From: Lithospermum erythrorhizon
Taxonomy: Eukaryota > Streptophyta > Magnoliopsida > Boraginales > Boraginaceae
Length of the DNA: 64,000 bases
Direction: 5' to 3'
Assembly: GCA_019722365.1 (NCBI GenBank)
Contig: JADFUC010000307.1
Location: forward strand, 186,001-250,000
Positions 50,690-60,403 of this stretch are shown one piece after another (position 1 is the first letter of the stretch; each line of letters opens with the position of its first letter). Both the position numbers and the translations under genes were made by a program. The notes beneath the pieces are model-generated. The model was not told the origin of the DNA. It saw only the letters and a program-made list of their open reading frames with translations, and ran no database searches.

Positions 50690-51073
50690 TAATAATATTA
50701 TCAACATGGTACTCCTTCTGTTCATAAAATATTGTTACATTTTTATTTTAATGAGTTAACTTTTTTTAATTTTGAAATCAACTAATTTTTAATGTGTTAT
50801 ATGTTTGTTTTTTTCAATTTTGAAATCAACTAACTTTTAACTTAATTAAGATCTTAAAGTTCATTAATTTTTTATCATGAAAAAGCCATATGCGACAATC
50901 TTTTAGGAAAAGAGGTAGTACGTGCTAGAGAAAGTACATATTAGTGATATATATCAGATTTGCACATATCATGTCATTTGTATAAGTATTTTTTAAAATA
51001 ATTCGGACTTTATATTTTGAAGGACTTGAATAGGGGGACTTTATAGTGTTACATTAATAATAAGTTTTATGTG

Positions 51074-51207
51074 GGCATCTTTGCCGAGGTTATCTCTTTA
51101 TATGGATACCCTCTTTTTCCCTGATGCCTAGATATGAGTTGGCTAGTTCAATTGAGTCAGGCTGTTCCACTTTATGTGATTCAGCCATCTGTTGAGTGCC
51201 TACATTT
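51074..51207 (+). ncRNA. H/ACA-type snoRNA candidate (copy 1)
   Basis: Hairpin 1 is closed by GGCATC (51074-51079) and GATGCC (51123-51128), with an upper stem GAGGTTATC / GATACCCTC (one T:C mismatch). The pocket strands are TTTGCC on the left (51080-51085) and TTTTTCCCT on the right (51114-51122). An H-box-like ATATGA follows at 51132-51137, about 14-16 bases from the pocket as the class requires. An ACA at 51202-51204 could close hairpin 2, whose fold I could not settle. The pocket fits 25S rRNA GGGAAGUCGGCAAA (one U:G pair), predicting pseudouridine at the U before CGGC. Confidence 0.7.
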
Positions 51208-51248
51208 TCTGCAACAAATTATTTTTCTTAGACAACATTTATACTATA

Positions 51249-51306
51249 ACGTCGGTGATAATGTCATTATTCGTATCTACAGAGCAATGTTCTTAGTTAC
51301 TGAAAA
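51249..51306 (+). ncRNA. Decayed box C/D snoRNA copy (copy 2)
   Basis: A C-box-like GTGATAA at 51255-51261 and CTGA at 51300-51303 enclose GCAATGTTCTTAGTTA, a mutated form of the guide in the other copies. The guide no longer pairs well with helix 69 and the body is short, so this is probably a relic. Confidence 0.45.
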
Positions 51307-51441
51307 TTGTTTCGGGGTAATGAAAACAATGTGAATCTAGGTGAATCATTTAAACTCGAGTAACCGAACTCAAAAAATAAGATCTCCAATTGGCCTTAGT
51401 ATGTTTTGTTAAAACATCACTAACATGAACTCACTTTTAAA

Positions 51442-51575
51442 GGCAACTTTGCCGAGGTGATCATATATTTCCATGGTTCCCTCTTTTCCCTGTTGTCGAT
51501 ATTCAAATTGGCTGATGGTTTACTATGTTTTGGCTGATAATCTTAATTGTTGTAGTTTCAGCCATCTCTGTTTGG
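51442..51575 (+). ncRNA. H/ACA-type snoRNA candidate (copy 2)
   Basis: The closing stem is GGCAAC (51442-51447) with GTTGTC (51492-51497). The upper stem is GAGGTGATC / GGTTCCCTC with the same T:C mismatch as copy 1. Pocket strands TTTGCC (51448-51453) and TTTTCCCT (51484-51491) are kept. The H box is degraded (ATATTC instead of ANANNA). The second half shares TTGGCT and TTCAGCCATCT with copy 1, but no clear ACA was found. Stem changes compensate relative to copy 1, arguing for past selection on the fold. Confidence 0.6.
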
Positions 51576-51679
51576 CCTAAATATATACGTGTTCTGTTTT
51601 TTTATTTTTTCTTAATCTATGTGTAAATGATTAAACCGACAAAAAAACTGACATAGTAGCAAGGTAAATGCCCTTTCAA

Positions 51680-51725
51680 GCAAACATATGCAATGTCATA
51701 GTTACTAAAGTACATGGGCATTAAT
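51680..51725 (+). ncRNA. Decayed box C/D snoRNA copy (copy 3)
   Basis: The full guide GTCATAGTTACT is present at 51695-51706, but the following bases are AAAG instead of a D box and no C box lies upstream. It is probably non-functional. Confidence 0.45.
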
Positions 51726-51856
51726 ATGCCTTGCATCATTTTTTTTGTTCCAATTTTCCTTGTTATGGTTAGAATGAAGAGTATGATGAATTAGAATGAA
51801 AGAATAAGGGGCTATTTCATATAGTTGATTTCTATTATTATGCATCTTATGCACAT

Positions 51857-51942
51857 GATTCTCTATATGATGAAGACCCTTAAAAAAGCTATGGGGTTAA
51901 CCCAAAGAAGCTTTTCAATGTCATAGTTACTTTGATGGAGAA
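51857..51942 (+). ncRNA. Box C/D snoRNA, helix-69 guide (copy 4)
   Basis: C box ATGATGA at 51867-51873; guide GTCATAGTTACT at 51920-51931, identical to copy 1; D box is the variant TTGA (51932-51935). The terminal stem is ATTCTC (5') with GAGAAT (3'), different in sequence from copy 1 but equally paired. The inner sequence (CCTTAAAAAAGCTATGGGG...) is unrelated to copy 1, so only the box and guide elements are kept. The non-canonical D box lowers confidence in function. Confidence 0.75.
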
Positions 51943-53368
51943 TGATACTGATAATGTCGTAGTCATTTTACTTTGTTTTTCTTTGTATCTTCTCTTATAG
52001 ATTCATAACTTGCATTTAATGTGTAGCTTGTCAATATCCTTTATTGTTAAACACACAAAATGAGTATGTATACTGATAATGTACTTCCTTTTTTTTTGTA
52101 ATGAGAAACCTGCCGTCGTTGCTCGTTGAATTCATGACTTCATCATAATCACAAATTCACCTATTCCATTAACTTGGTTATCCTTGCTTGTGATATAATG
52201 TACTTCCTCTGTTCTGATCGAACCACACTAGCGCAATTTACTTCAAAAGTTATGTAGTTGTTTTGATTCCAGTTTGTACGATTAGTTAGATGGGATAATT
52301 TATTGTATAATAGGTGTACATAAAAGAAGATGCATTTATATGTTTCCAGTTGTATATGAAGCACAATATAATGTACACGAAATGATGATTTATCTTGTCA
52401 AATTTACTCTGCTTTATCTGTTGATGCTTCCAATTGTTAATGGCAGAAATAAATCATCAAATCTTTCTGTCAATGTTGCACTAAATGACATATTAGACTT
52501 TAATTTGGTCAATTATTAGACTTTAATTTGGTCAATTATGAAATAAATCATCAAATCTTCCAATTATTAGACTTTAAAATAATCCATTTGATTATCATTC
52601 TGTAGGTTAAATAATTTAATTTTTGTTGTTCAAGTTTCTTTTATTCACTCCAACATCTAAAGTGTACATTTGGCTGTCTAAAGTAATTGAGGTTTGGGAG
52701 GGATTTAACAAATTTTTTTTTTTATGCTCAATAATTTTCTAAAATATTAAATTAAATTCAAAAGTAGTTTTCAAAATTTTATTTGCACGTGGCACCTAAT
52801 TATAGGGATCATTTGTACACTGATATTACTTACATGGATCAAATCTCAAATAACTCTCAATTATTGATCATCATTTTTATTAATTAACTCAAATTCTTTA
52901 CTTTGATCAATTCTAGTCCTAGTAAATATGTGTGTACTTTCGATCCCAGCAGTTGACACAGAATACATTTGGTACTGAAAGTATATGCGAGCTTATTTGG
53001 TTCTAATAAGTGACAAATATTGTGAAGATTGCCCCTGCTTTGGCGCATAACCCTAACGACGTGTAACATTGGTTACTTTTATCGACCATATTTCAATATT
53101 TGTGTCACTTTGAAGGACATGTCTACATTGCCACTTATTAGGACGAAGTGTTATTTGACCACATACTTATCGTGATCATCCGCAATTAATTATGCTCGCT
53201 CGGGTTCGATCTGGAGAGGCGATGCTCAAGCTCGGCTCGCCCAAATGTGTGGAGCATACATGATAGTACGAGATGCTATATTGAACTCGCACTAAATTGA
53301 TAATTTACTTATTTATGTACTATATTATTAAACAATAACATGAACAATAGCCTCAATCTCTATGAAAA
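51943..53368. other. AT-rich spacer after the snoRNA cluster
   Basis: No gene is recognised. A short duplication (TTAGACTTTAATTTGGTCAA twice) is at 52493-52540. An ATGATGA at about 52383 has no matching D box or guide. The cluster transcript probably ends somewhere here. Confidence 0.35.
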
Positions 53369-53643
53369 TAGGGCGCCGCACAAATCTGTAATCGGCCCGA
53401 ATCGAAAATAATACATAAATTTTGAACTGGGTCGGAAATCAACCAATTTAGGTTCTGGCTTGGGTAATCGAATCCACTTAGGTTCGCCTTTGAAATAACC
53501 GAACTCTAACCAATTTCTAAAATTTTATGTACATTTCTCAATTTTCATTTATTATCATTTTCAAGATCTTTGTAGTATTAAAGTATGTGTATATTTTAAG
53601 AAAAGTGAATTTAGATTTAACTTTGGTTGACATTTTATAATCG

Positions 53644-53692
<49 letters not shown>

Positions 53693-54011
53693 TTTCTAAA
53701 CAAATAACATAAGGAATAGAAAGATATGTAAAAAAGAGTAGATTACAGATTGACGCAGACAGTAGATCAGATAAAGAATTCAAAAGCGAGTCATCAAATT
53801 ACATTTAATTGTGACGTTTTGTGACTTAATTTCGAAGTTCTGACGATAGTCTCAAAATTATCTCAAAACCGAAATCTCAATCAAACCAACTGAACTATGA
53901 AACCCATCGAATGAACCCATTTAGATTCGGCCTTCGCAGAACCGAATTTAAATAGGTACGATTCTATTTTTTGGTTCAACACCGAACCGAACCGATCCGC
54001 ACGCACCCCTA
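53369..54011. mobile_element. hAT-like non-autonomous element, 643 bp
   Basis: The ends are TAGGGCGCCGCAC and the inverted GTGCGTGCGGATCGG region reading TAGGGGTGCGTGCGGATCGG from the right. Both flanks carry ATGAAAA (53362-53368 and 54012-54018), consistent with a 7- to 8-bp hAT target duplication. The interior has TCGGTTCGG-type motifs common in such plant elements, a long (TA)n tract and no coding region. Confidence 0.8.
53649..53698. repeat. (TA)25 microsatellite
   Basis: An uninterrupted run of about 25 TA units inside the hAT-like element. It is likely to vary in length between individuals. Confidence 0.97.
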
Positions 54012-54018
54012 ATGAAAA

Positions 54019-55446
54019 GGCTTTCCACCTTAGTGCGGCGACGTGGGGGTCAGGTCAGAGTGGCAATCTTAGCCCGTATCATCAGAAGGTTGTTTCGACC
54101 GACTCCAAGAAAGTTAGATTCAAACACTATCTAACGCGTCATGATTGATAAGAAGTGTTGGTTGCGCATTTTAATATTAGTTTATTGGCCGAGACCCCCT
54201 AAACTATCAAATGCACTTTCAAGGCCCCCCGAACTTATTCTTCTTTGTTCCAGCAACCCCGCTAACTTTCCTTCTTGTCTAGCACCTCTGTATCTAATTT
54301 TGCATTCAAATACACATAGTGAAATAACCATGCTTACCTTAAACACACAGTGAAATGACTATGTTATCCCTATATTATACCATAAATGCAAAACGTGAAA
54401 CGACTGTGGTTACTCTATACTAAAAAAGACTATTTTATCACTAACACTACACTAAAGTATATGAGACACATTTTAGATATTTTACATAACCAAAATAAGG
54501 CTAATTTGTTTTTGGTCCCTATACTATCGCATAACTTTCTACTCTGGTTCTTATACTACGCTCTTTTCGCAGAGCATTTGCCTCCCAAAATTTTTATCTT
54601 TTATTTGATGATCCATATCTCTACTTTAACAACAACGTATCTTTATACTACCTGGGCTCGCACAAATGACATTTTTCCCTATCATTAAACTAAAAGATAG
54701 TGATATTTGCGATACTGTAATATCCCTCATACTTTTCTATTTAACACACTTACCCTACTCCCCACCCATTTCCTCCCTTTAACTTCTTCCCCTTAAACTG
54801 ACCAACCTTACATCTTTCTTCGACACATTCTACCTTACCCCACCCTCAGAACCTCACCCCCCCACCCAAGGATCCAATATACACACACCCAAATAGTGTT
54901 TTCTTAGTACTCCGAAAGGACTACTTACTCCCTAAACATACTCCCTCAGAACTACTACATTTACAAATGGGGGCAATAAGTCATTTCCCCACCCCAAAAC
55001 AAGTACTGCTTTTTGGTGTGTGTATACCGCTCAAATTTAATCTGCCCCTACACCCTACCCCACCCTAATATGAGACGAAGGTGCTAGTTCTTTAATGCAT
55101 CAATAGTTAAATGAAACACTTTATTTAGTATGTAAAGGAATAACATAAAGAAACAAATTTGAAGTTTGTAATTAAAAAATTTAATCTTTTGCCTAAATCT
55201 TGCATTTTTCATAGTATTTTTGTTGTTATATAGCCTTGAATATCGAATTTATCTAGATTTTGCATTTTGTTCAAATTGGTTTTTGATTTTTTCTTCAATT
55301 AATGATCTTGGTATGTTAAAGATTCAATCATTTGTTCAAATCTTGATTTTTTCATAACTTTGTTGTGGTTTTTTTTTTATTAATTTGATAAAGGGTGTCT
55401 AACTTTTGCTGATTTTGATTGAGGTAGTTGTTTGAATAGCTAAAAA
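54019..55446. other. Repeat-derived spacer
   Basis: Starts with unassigned sequence, then GACCCCCTAAACTATCAAAT near 54193 and a C-rich, pyrimidine-heavy strand at 54735-54880 and 55040-55070. It looks transposon-derived but no terminal repeats were matched. The last 200 bases resemble the leader of the gene fragment that follows. Confidence 0.35.
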
Positions 55447-55521
55447 ATGAGAGATTTCCAATCTTGTTTTGGAGAAAATGGTATACAAGTAGCTGATGCT
55501 TCTGTTCAAGTGAGTGAGTAA
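55447..55521 (+). pseudogene. Captured 5' fragment of a DUF868 family gene
   Basis: The reading from 55447 begins MRDFQSCFGENGIQVADASV, close to the conserved N terminus of plant DUF868 proteins (MRD.PSCFGENGVQ.AD...). After codon 21 the sequence diverges into GTGAGTGAG, which looks like a splice donor, and the open frame ends at 55519-55521. No downstream exon with the next conserved block (QNLVTC.YQC) is present before the LTR at 56073. The fragment was probably copied here by a transposon. Function of DUF868 proteins is unknown to me. Confidence 0.65.
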
Positions 55522-56072
55522 AGCTTCACAAAATTTGGTTTCTTGCATTTATCAATGTAGATTGTTTGGTAAATCTTATTTGATTATCATTAATTGAGCA
55601 AAAATTTGATGGGTCAATGTCTTAGTATTGAAATAGATATACTCATCAATGCTTGTGTAAATTTGATATAAACCTTCTTTATTCTCGAAACGAAAAGGGT
55701 CCAAGTGTTTACAGCTCAATTCTGCTAAAATTGAGTTGTTTTGGGATTTATGTTTAGCAAAGCTTGACTGGATTCTGTCCATTCTGGATGGTTATTACAT
55801 AGCAGTTGTTTGTAAAGTTTGTAGCTCTTTTCTGCAATTTGATTTTCTATAATTTGGGATAGTAGTGGTTGGGGTGGGGCTAGGGACGGCGTAGGCATGG
55901 GGAAGTGTAGAGGACTGTAGAAAAGGTGTAGGGTGGGGCGGTGGGAAGCAAGCAAGATGATGGCCGAAGTTAAGAAGGCTTACGGCCAAAGCAGTGAGTG
56001 GGTAAGAAGTTGGTATGCTTAAATAAGAAAGTTATGCAAGGCTTTTAATTACGTAAAATATCCCCTATACTT

Positions 56073-56950
56073 TGTTGGAAATCAATGAATATTGGTTTCA
56101 ATAATTATGCCCATTGCGATAATTATTGTAACAATTCATTTACTAGTTTAGTTAAATGAAATTACTAAAACTAAGTGTTCAATAATAGTAATTGTAATTA
56201 CTAGTCGGGTTCTCATGATAATACTGCCAGACATTGGGATTCCTTACGTGATAATCGTTATAACAATAATAATGGTCAATTATATTATTATATCGGTCAG
56301 TATATGTAGCTTCAGAAGGTCACACATGAATAATGACGTTGGGAAGTTTACTAATGAATGAAATTAAACCGTGGTTGCTAAATCGAGAGTTGATTGAAAT
56401 CAATGACATAGTAATTTTAATGCTGTTAGTGTAAATATAAATTGGATTAAATCAATTAATTAACTTAAGCGCTTAATTAATTGATTGACTGCTTAAGCTC
56501 GTTAGTGACTTGTTAGTTACTTTCTTAATAACCATTTGTTTTTAATTTACTTAACGAAGTTAATTAAATCAAACGAGTCGCTAACGACAACGGTTGTATT
56601 AATTGTGGCTTTGGCGCAGTCTATATTCAGTTTCGATGAATTAGGTTTTCATGAGAATAGAAAACCTAGCCACCACCACTCCATATTAGAACCGAGGAAG
56701 ATCTCGTGTATGCTAATATATCTCATAATACATGAGTTCTCGCACAAAGAGGTTACGTTTTGGAGGAATCGAGGAAGACTGTGTATGCATGATTATAGAT
56801 TATTGTCATTTGGTGTTAGCTTTTTGAAAGATTTTGTGCTCAAAGACCTCAGCTACAGCTGCAAGAAAATTTACGTGCTCAATAGAAAAGGATTATAGTT
56901 ACAAAATGCTTAAATAGGATAACGAGTATCTCGAGGAATGTGACGAAGAG
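56073..56950 (+). repeat. LTR of a retrotransposon family also found in element C
   Basis: It starts TGTTGGAAATCAATGAATAT and for over 150 bases is about 85 percent similar by eye to the reverse complement of 34180-34325, with more diverged similarity beyond. The right end is not defined. No internal region of the family is recognised next to it, so it may be a solo LTR. Confidence 0.65.
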
Positions 56951-56999
56951 GATGAAACGGAGGACGGACAACTTTTATTAGTACTGTGAATATAGTCCT

Positions 57000-59270
57000 T
57001 TTCAAACGCATGTAAGGCACCTTATCATTTTTTCTACCCAACTCCTCACACATCAACTGGCCCTACATCACCCCGTATACCGAACCGACCCACTAGAAGC
57101 AAGTGAGATTGCTCGACATAATCCGCCACAACCGAAGAGGAAGCCCCAGGCGCTCGTCGGCATCTCCATAGTGGCCCCTCTGCTTTGGTCAACCTCCATA
57201 ACCACAATAGAAGATTCCAACCCCGTGGGCAAAACTGTGGAATCATCCAAATTTTTATTTCCCGCAGCACTCCGTATAACCACACAAGAATCGAAGGTTG
57301 GGTAGAAATAGTTGAACCAAGAGGCAAGATAGGAAAAATTCATATTCATAAAAAATCACATCACGAGAAACAAATAGGTCTCGAGTCTCCAAATCAAATA
57401 CTTCATCCTTTTTTTCCATGAGGATAACCCATAAAATACACCTTACTAATTACTAAAGCATCTCATAAGGAGTTTTAAAAGCAAGGACACTAGAGGGTGT
57501 ACGGTTAATCAAGCAAGTAGTTAAAATACATTCACTCTAAAAATTCAGGTAAAACCACCTAGAAATCTTAAGGCTTCACCCACGCTCAAAATATGACGTA
57601 TGCTTACGTTTACCCCTCGACATTCGAGGAGTCCTACACATGAAGTTCTGAAAACTATGCCATGCTTCAAGAAATAATCACTAAGTAGAAGCACTTTATC
57701 CCGTTATCACTAATAACACGCACCTTTAGCATTAAATTTCCTATCAATCATGGCAAAAATATTTCTAAAATATTTGAAAACCTCTGTTTTATCAATCAAT
57801 AAAATAGCCACACAACACTTAGAATAATCGGCCCACAATAGTTAAAAAGTAGCGGCACCACAAGAAGAGGTGGTATGATATGGACCTCATAAATCACAAT
57901 GTATTAAGTCAAAACAAATACTAGCCTCATGCTCCTAGTAACGTAAAGAATCCCTAGTATGTTTAGCCTAATGACACAATATAATGTGCTTTATCCGATA
58001 AGCGAAGTACTATGGGATGTAAGTGGTAAAGATCTAACGACTTTGTCTGAGGGGTGTCCTAATCCGCGATGACACAAATCCGGTGTGACCTTCCCATTCA
58101 CATGCAATGCCCTACCCTCCTTGACACCCTGCAAAATAGTAGAGTCCATCCTGCCGCACCCACTATAATCGGGGATCCTCGAAATCGAAGTCCTCATAAT
58201 ACAAGAATTCTTAGTAAACTCGAATAACGAATTCATATAATCTCGACACCGAGTCACATAAATCAAATTGCAAGCTAAACCCAGACACATAAAGAACATC
58301 AAAGAGAATAAAGTCAAGAGACAACCGAATCTCTACCACACTTGGTAGCACTAGCAACCGGCCAAATCGGAAGACCAATCGACACTCGTACATGTTAGAA
58401 ATATGAGATAACAACTAAAATTGCTACCACGATCGATCGCACCAGATTCTGATAATCCAAGAACTAGAAGAAATCTTACCAAATGTGACGACAACGTAAA
58501 TAGTAATGAGTTACCCACTAAATTTAGAAGTTTCAGCCACCGTTGTCCCGAAGTCTTCTCGAATAATTCTCCATCGGGCCGATACATGACTAAGACCAAC
58601 CATATGACCCCCGGCTTCCTATTGATTTATTCTCAAATAATAAGACAAACTAATTTTTTTTAATAGTTGAGCCGCCGAACTTGAAATACTAAAGAGGCGA
58701 AAAATTGGCACTGAAAAGTAGGCAACAAATTGGCACTAGACAATTAAAATATAAAGGGTAGTTGTGAATGTAAACGCGAAGTCCTGTATTAATCGTAGAA
58801 GAATAACAAAAAATAAGGGTGGGGTCAGTTCTTGAATTTGACGAAAAAGAAGTTAAGTAATATTTAGGTTTAAGAATTATATTTTTGAGATAAAAATTGT
58901 CCTAGTCGTATTGGCTCTAATACCATGTAGAATTTGATAAATTCTCTTGTTATTATTGATGATGATAATACAATATATAATACACATTAGATGACCTATA
59001 CAACAACCTAAAATCAATACAATAAAAATATTCAACTAATAAAGATGATTATAATTGTATTGAGCTACAAATTGTGCTCGGTCGATGCAGATAAGGTGAC
59101 GATGGAGTCAAGCATTGGGTTTGAGAGTTGTTAGCTTCCGCGTGAGAGGACTATACTGAGTAGAAGCGGTGGCGAGATGGGTGGCGCCATAGGAGCAGAG
59201 GAGATTGTCAGAAAGTTTAGGGAGGGAGGGCAGGGCAGTAAGGAAAGGTTAAAAAGAAAGTGTCGTGTTT
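57000..59270 (-). mobile_element. Truncated copia element D
   Basis: A minus-strand copia piece with a mutated primer-binding site at 58914-58925 (TGGTATTAGAGC on the minus strand, one change from the Met-tRNA site) and an LTR starting at 58926 (TGTAGAATTTG). Protease, GAG-pre-integrase and integrase remnants follow, but gag is missing and the element stops near 57000 before RT. No 3' LTR was found. Confidence 0.75.
57040..58660 (-). pseudogene. Copia D protease and integrase remnants
   Basis: The minus strand shows a protease-like SESGAIDRG (near 58435), VLYVSGFSLQFDL (near 58265), a GAG-pre-integrase part with GRALHVNGKVTPDLCHRGLG then HPS (58040-58110), and an integrase part with INRTPSSVLAFKTPYEML (near 57470-57520). 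Frameshifts and stops interrupt it. Confidence 0.8.
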
Positions 59271-60172
59271 ATTTTAATTACGTAAAAATATTTTAAGATA
59301 AAATCTATATTCTTTTAGGTGTTGTTAGGGGAAAATAGTCATTTTCACCCATTTAAATATGGAAAATTAGGTCTACAATCCAGTAGTTAACGATACCGTA
59401 TACGCCTAAACAAAGAAAAGAAAGTTCAAGCGGTCGCCATAAGCACAGCTCGTAGACCACATGTAAAATTACGCAATAATTCTGCAGGCCTCGACCAATA
59501 AGCCTCGATTATTATTAGTCTAAATTTCATTCAAAGTACTTACCCGAACTACCTTAAATCATTTCAAATAGCACCTAAATATTTTAACATTTCAAATAGG
59601 CACCGACATGTATTTTTGGCACTCGAACTGAAAATTCCTGACACTTGAAGTTTTTGAGAAAAAATCAATTTTAAAAGGTTAATTCTCAAACAACTTCATT
59701 AAACTAACCCAATTATTCTACCACTTAAATATATCTCATTTCTAACCTAACCACTATTATTAAATAGTCCATTTCTTCCTAAAGATTCTCTTTTGACTTT
59801 TTAACTTTTTAATAATCGGTCTCGACCATAAATATTTTTGGTTGCTTATAATGATTGATAAAAAATATATCATATGAGCATTGAAATATTTTTTTTATCA
59901 TATATTTTTCACAAGATATTATAAAAACACAAACAAAATATTTACGATCAAAATTTAACTATTAAAAATTCAAAAGAAAATCTAACAATATTTAATAACT
60001 ATAAAAGTATATTTTACTTTTATAAACAAAATTAAATTTTAAACAACATCTATCATCTTCCTAACCCATCCTACCCCACCCTACCTGACATCAATTCCCT
60101 ACAATTCAATTGTTATGCTACACGAGAAAAAGTGCTTAACAAATTCAGTTTGCTTGGTACTTCCCAGCTAAT
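59271..60172. other. AT-rich spacer with a decayed inverted-repeat element
   Basis: An imperfect inverted repeat spans about 59776-59988: TAAAGATTCTCTTTTGAC on the left and GAAAATCTAAC preceded by AAATTCAAAA on the right. The interior has ATAAAAAATATATCAT-type sequence, as in the Stowaway-related copies elsewhere. No gene is seen. Confidence 0.4.
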
Positions 60173-60403
60173 TTGAAAGGAATCTGCTTGCAACAGAAAC
60201 CATATGTTGAAGGGCTGGCTTCTACTTCACTCTCTTGTCAGCAATCCATCCATCAATGGAATTCATGGAGAGTGGATGTCGTAGACCCTGACCATTATTA
60301 TGCTGTAGGGAATCCCATGCTTAAAAAGAATCTTTTAACCTTATGCTACCTAGGTTGGTCATTACAAACAAAAGACCAATTAAGGATGCTAACAAACCTG
60401 TAA
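60173..60403 (+). pseudogene. Unrecognised coding-like fragment
   Basis: A 76-residue plus-strand reading (around SWRVDVVDPDHYYAVGNPM) has a composition unlike its AT-rich surroundings and could extend upstream in frame to about 60150 (FAWYFPANL). I do not recognise the family. No splice structure, partner exon or promoter is visible. It is probably an exon fragment carried by a transposon or a gene relic; chance cannot be excluded. Confidence 0.3.

Noticed and set aside
52375..52460. ATGATGA box near 52383 as a further C/D snoRNA
   Set aside because: No D box with a terminal stem lies at a suitable distance and no rRNA-complementary guide was recognised.
53205..53260. GGTTCGATCTGG-like motif suggesting a tRNA T-loop
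   Set aside because: No matching acceptor, D or anticodon arms are found around it.
53538..53783. 81-residue frame with an Ile-Tyr repeat
   Set aside because: It is a translation of the TA microsatellite.
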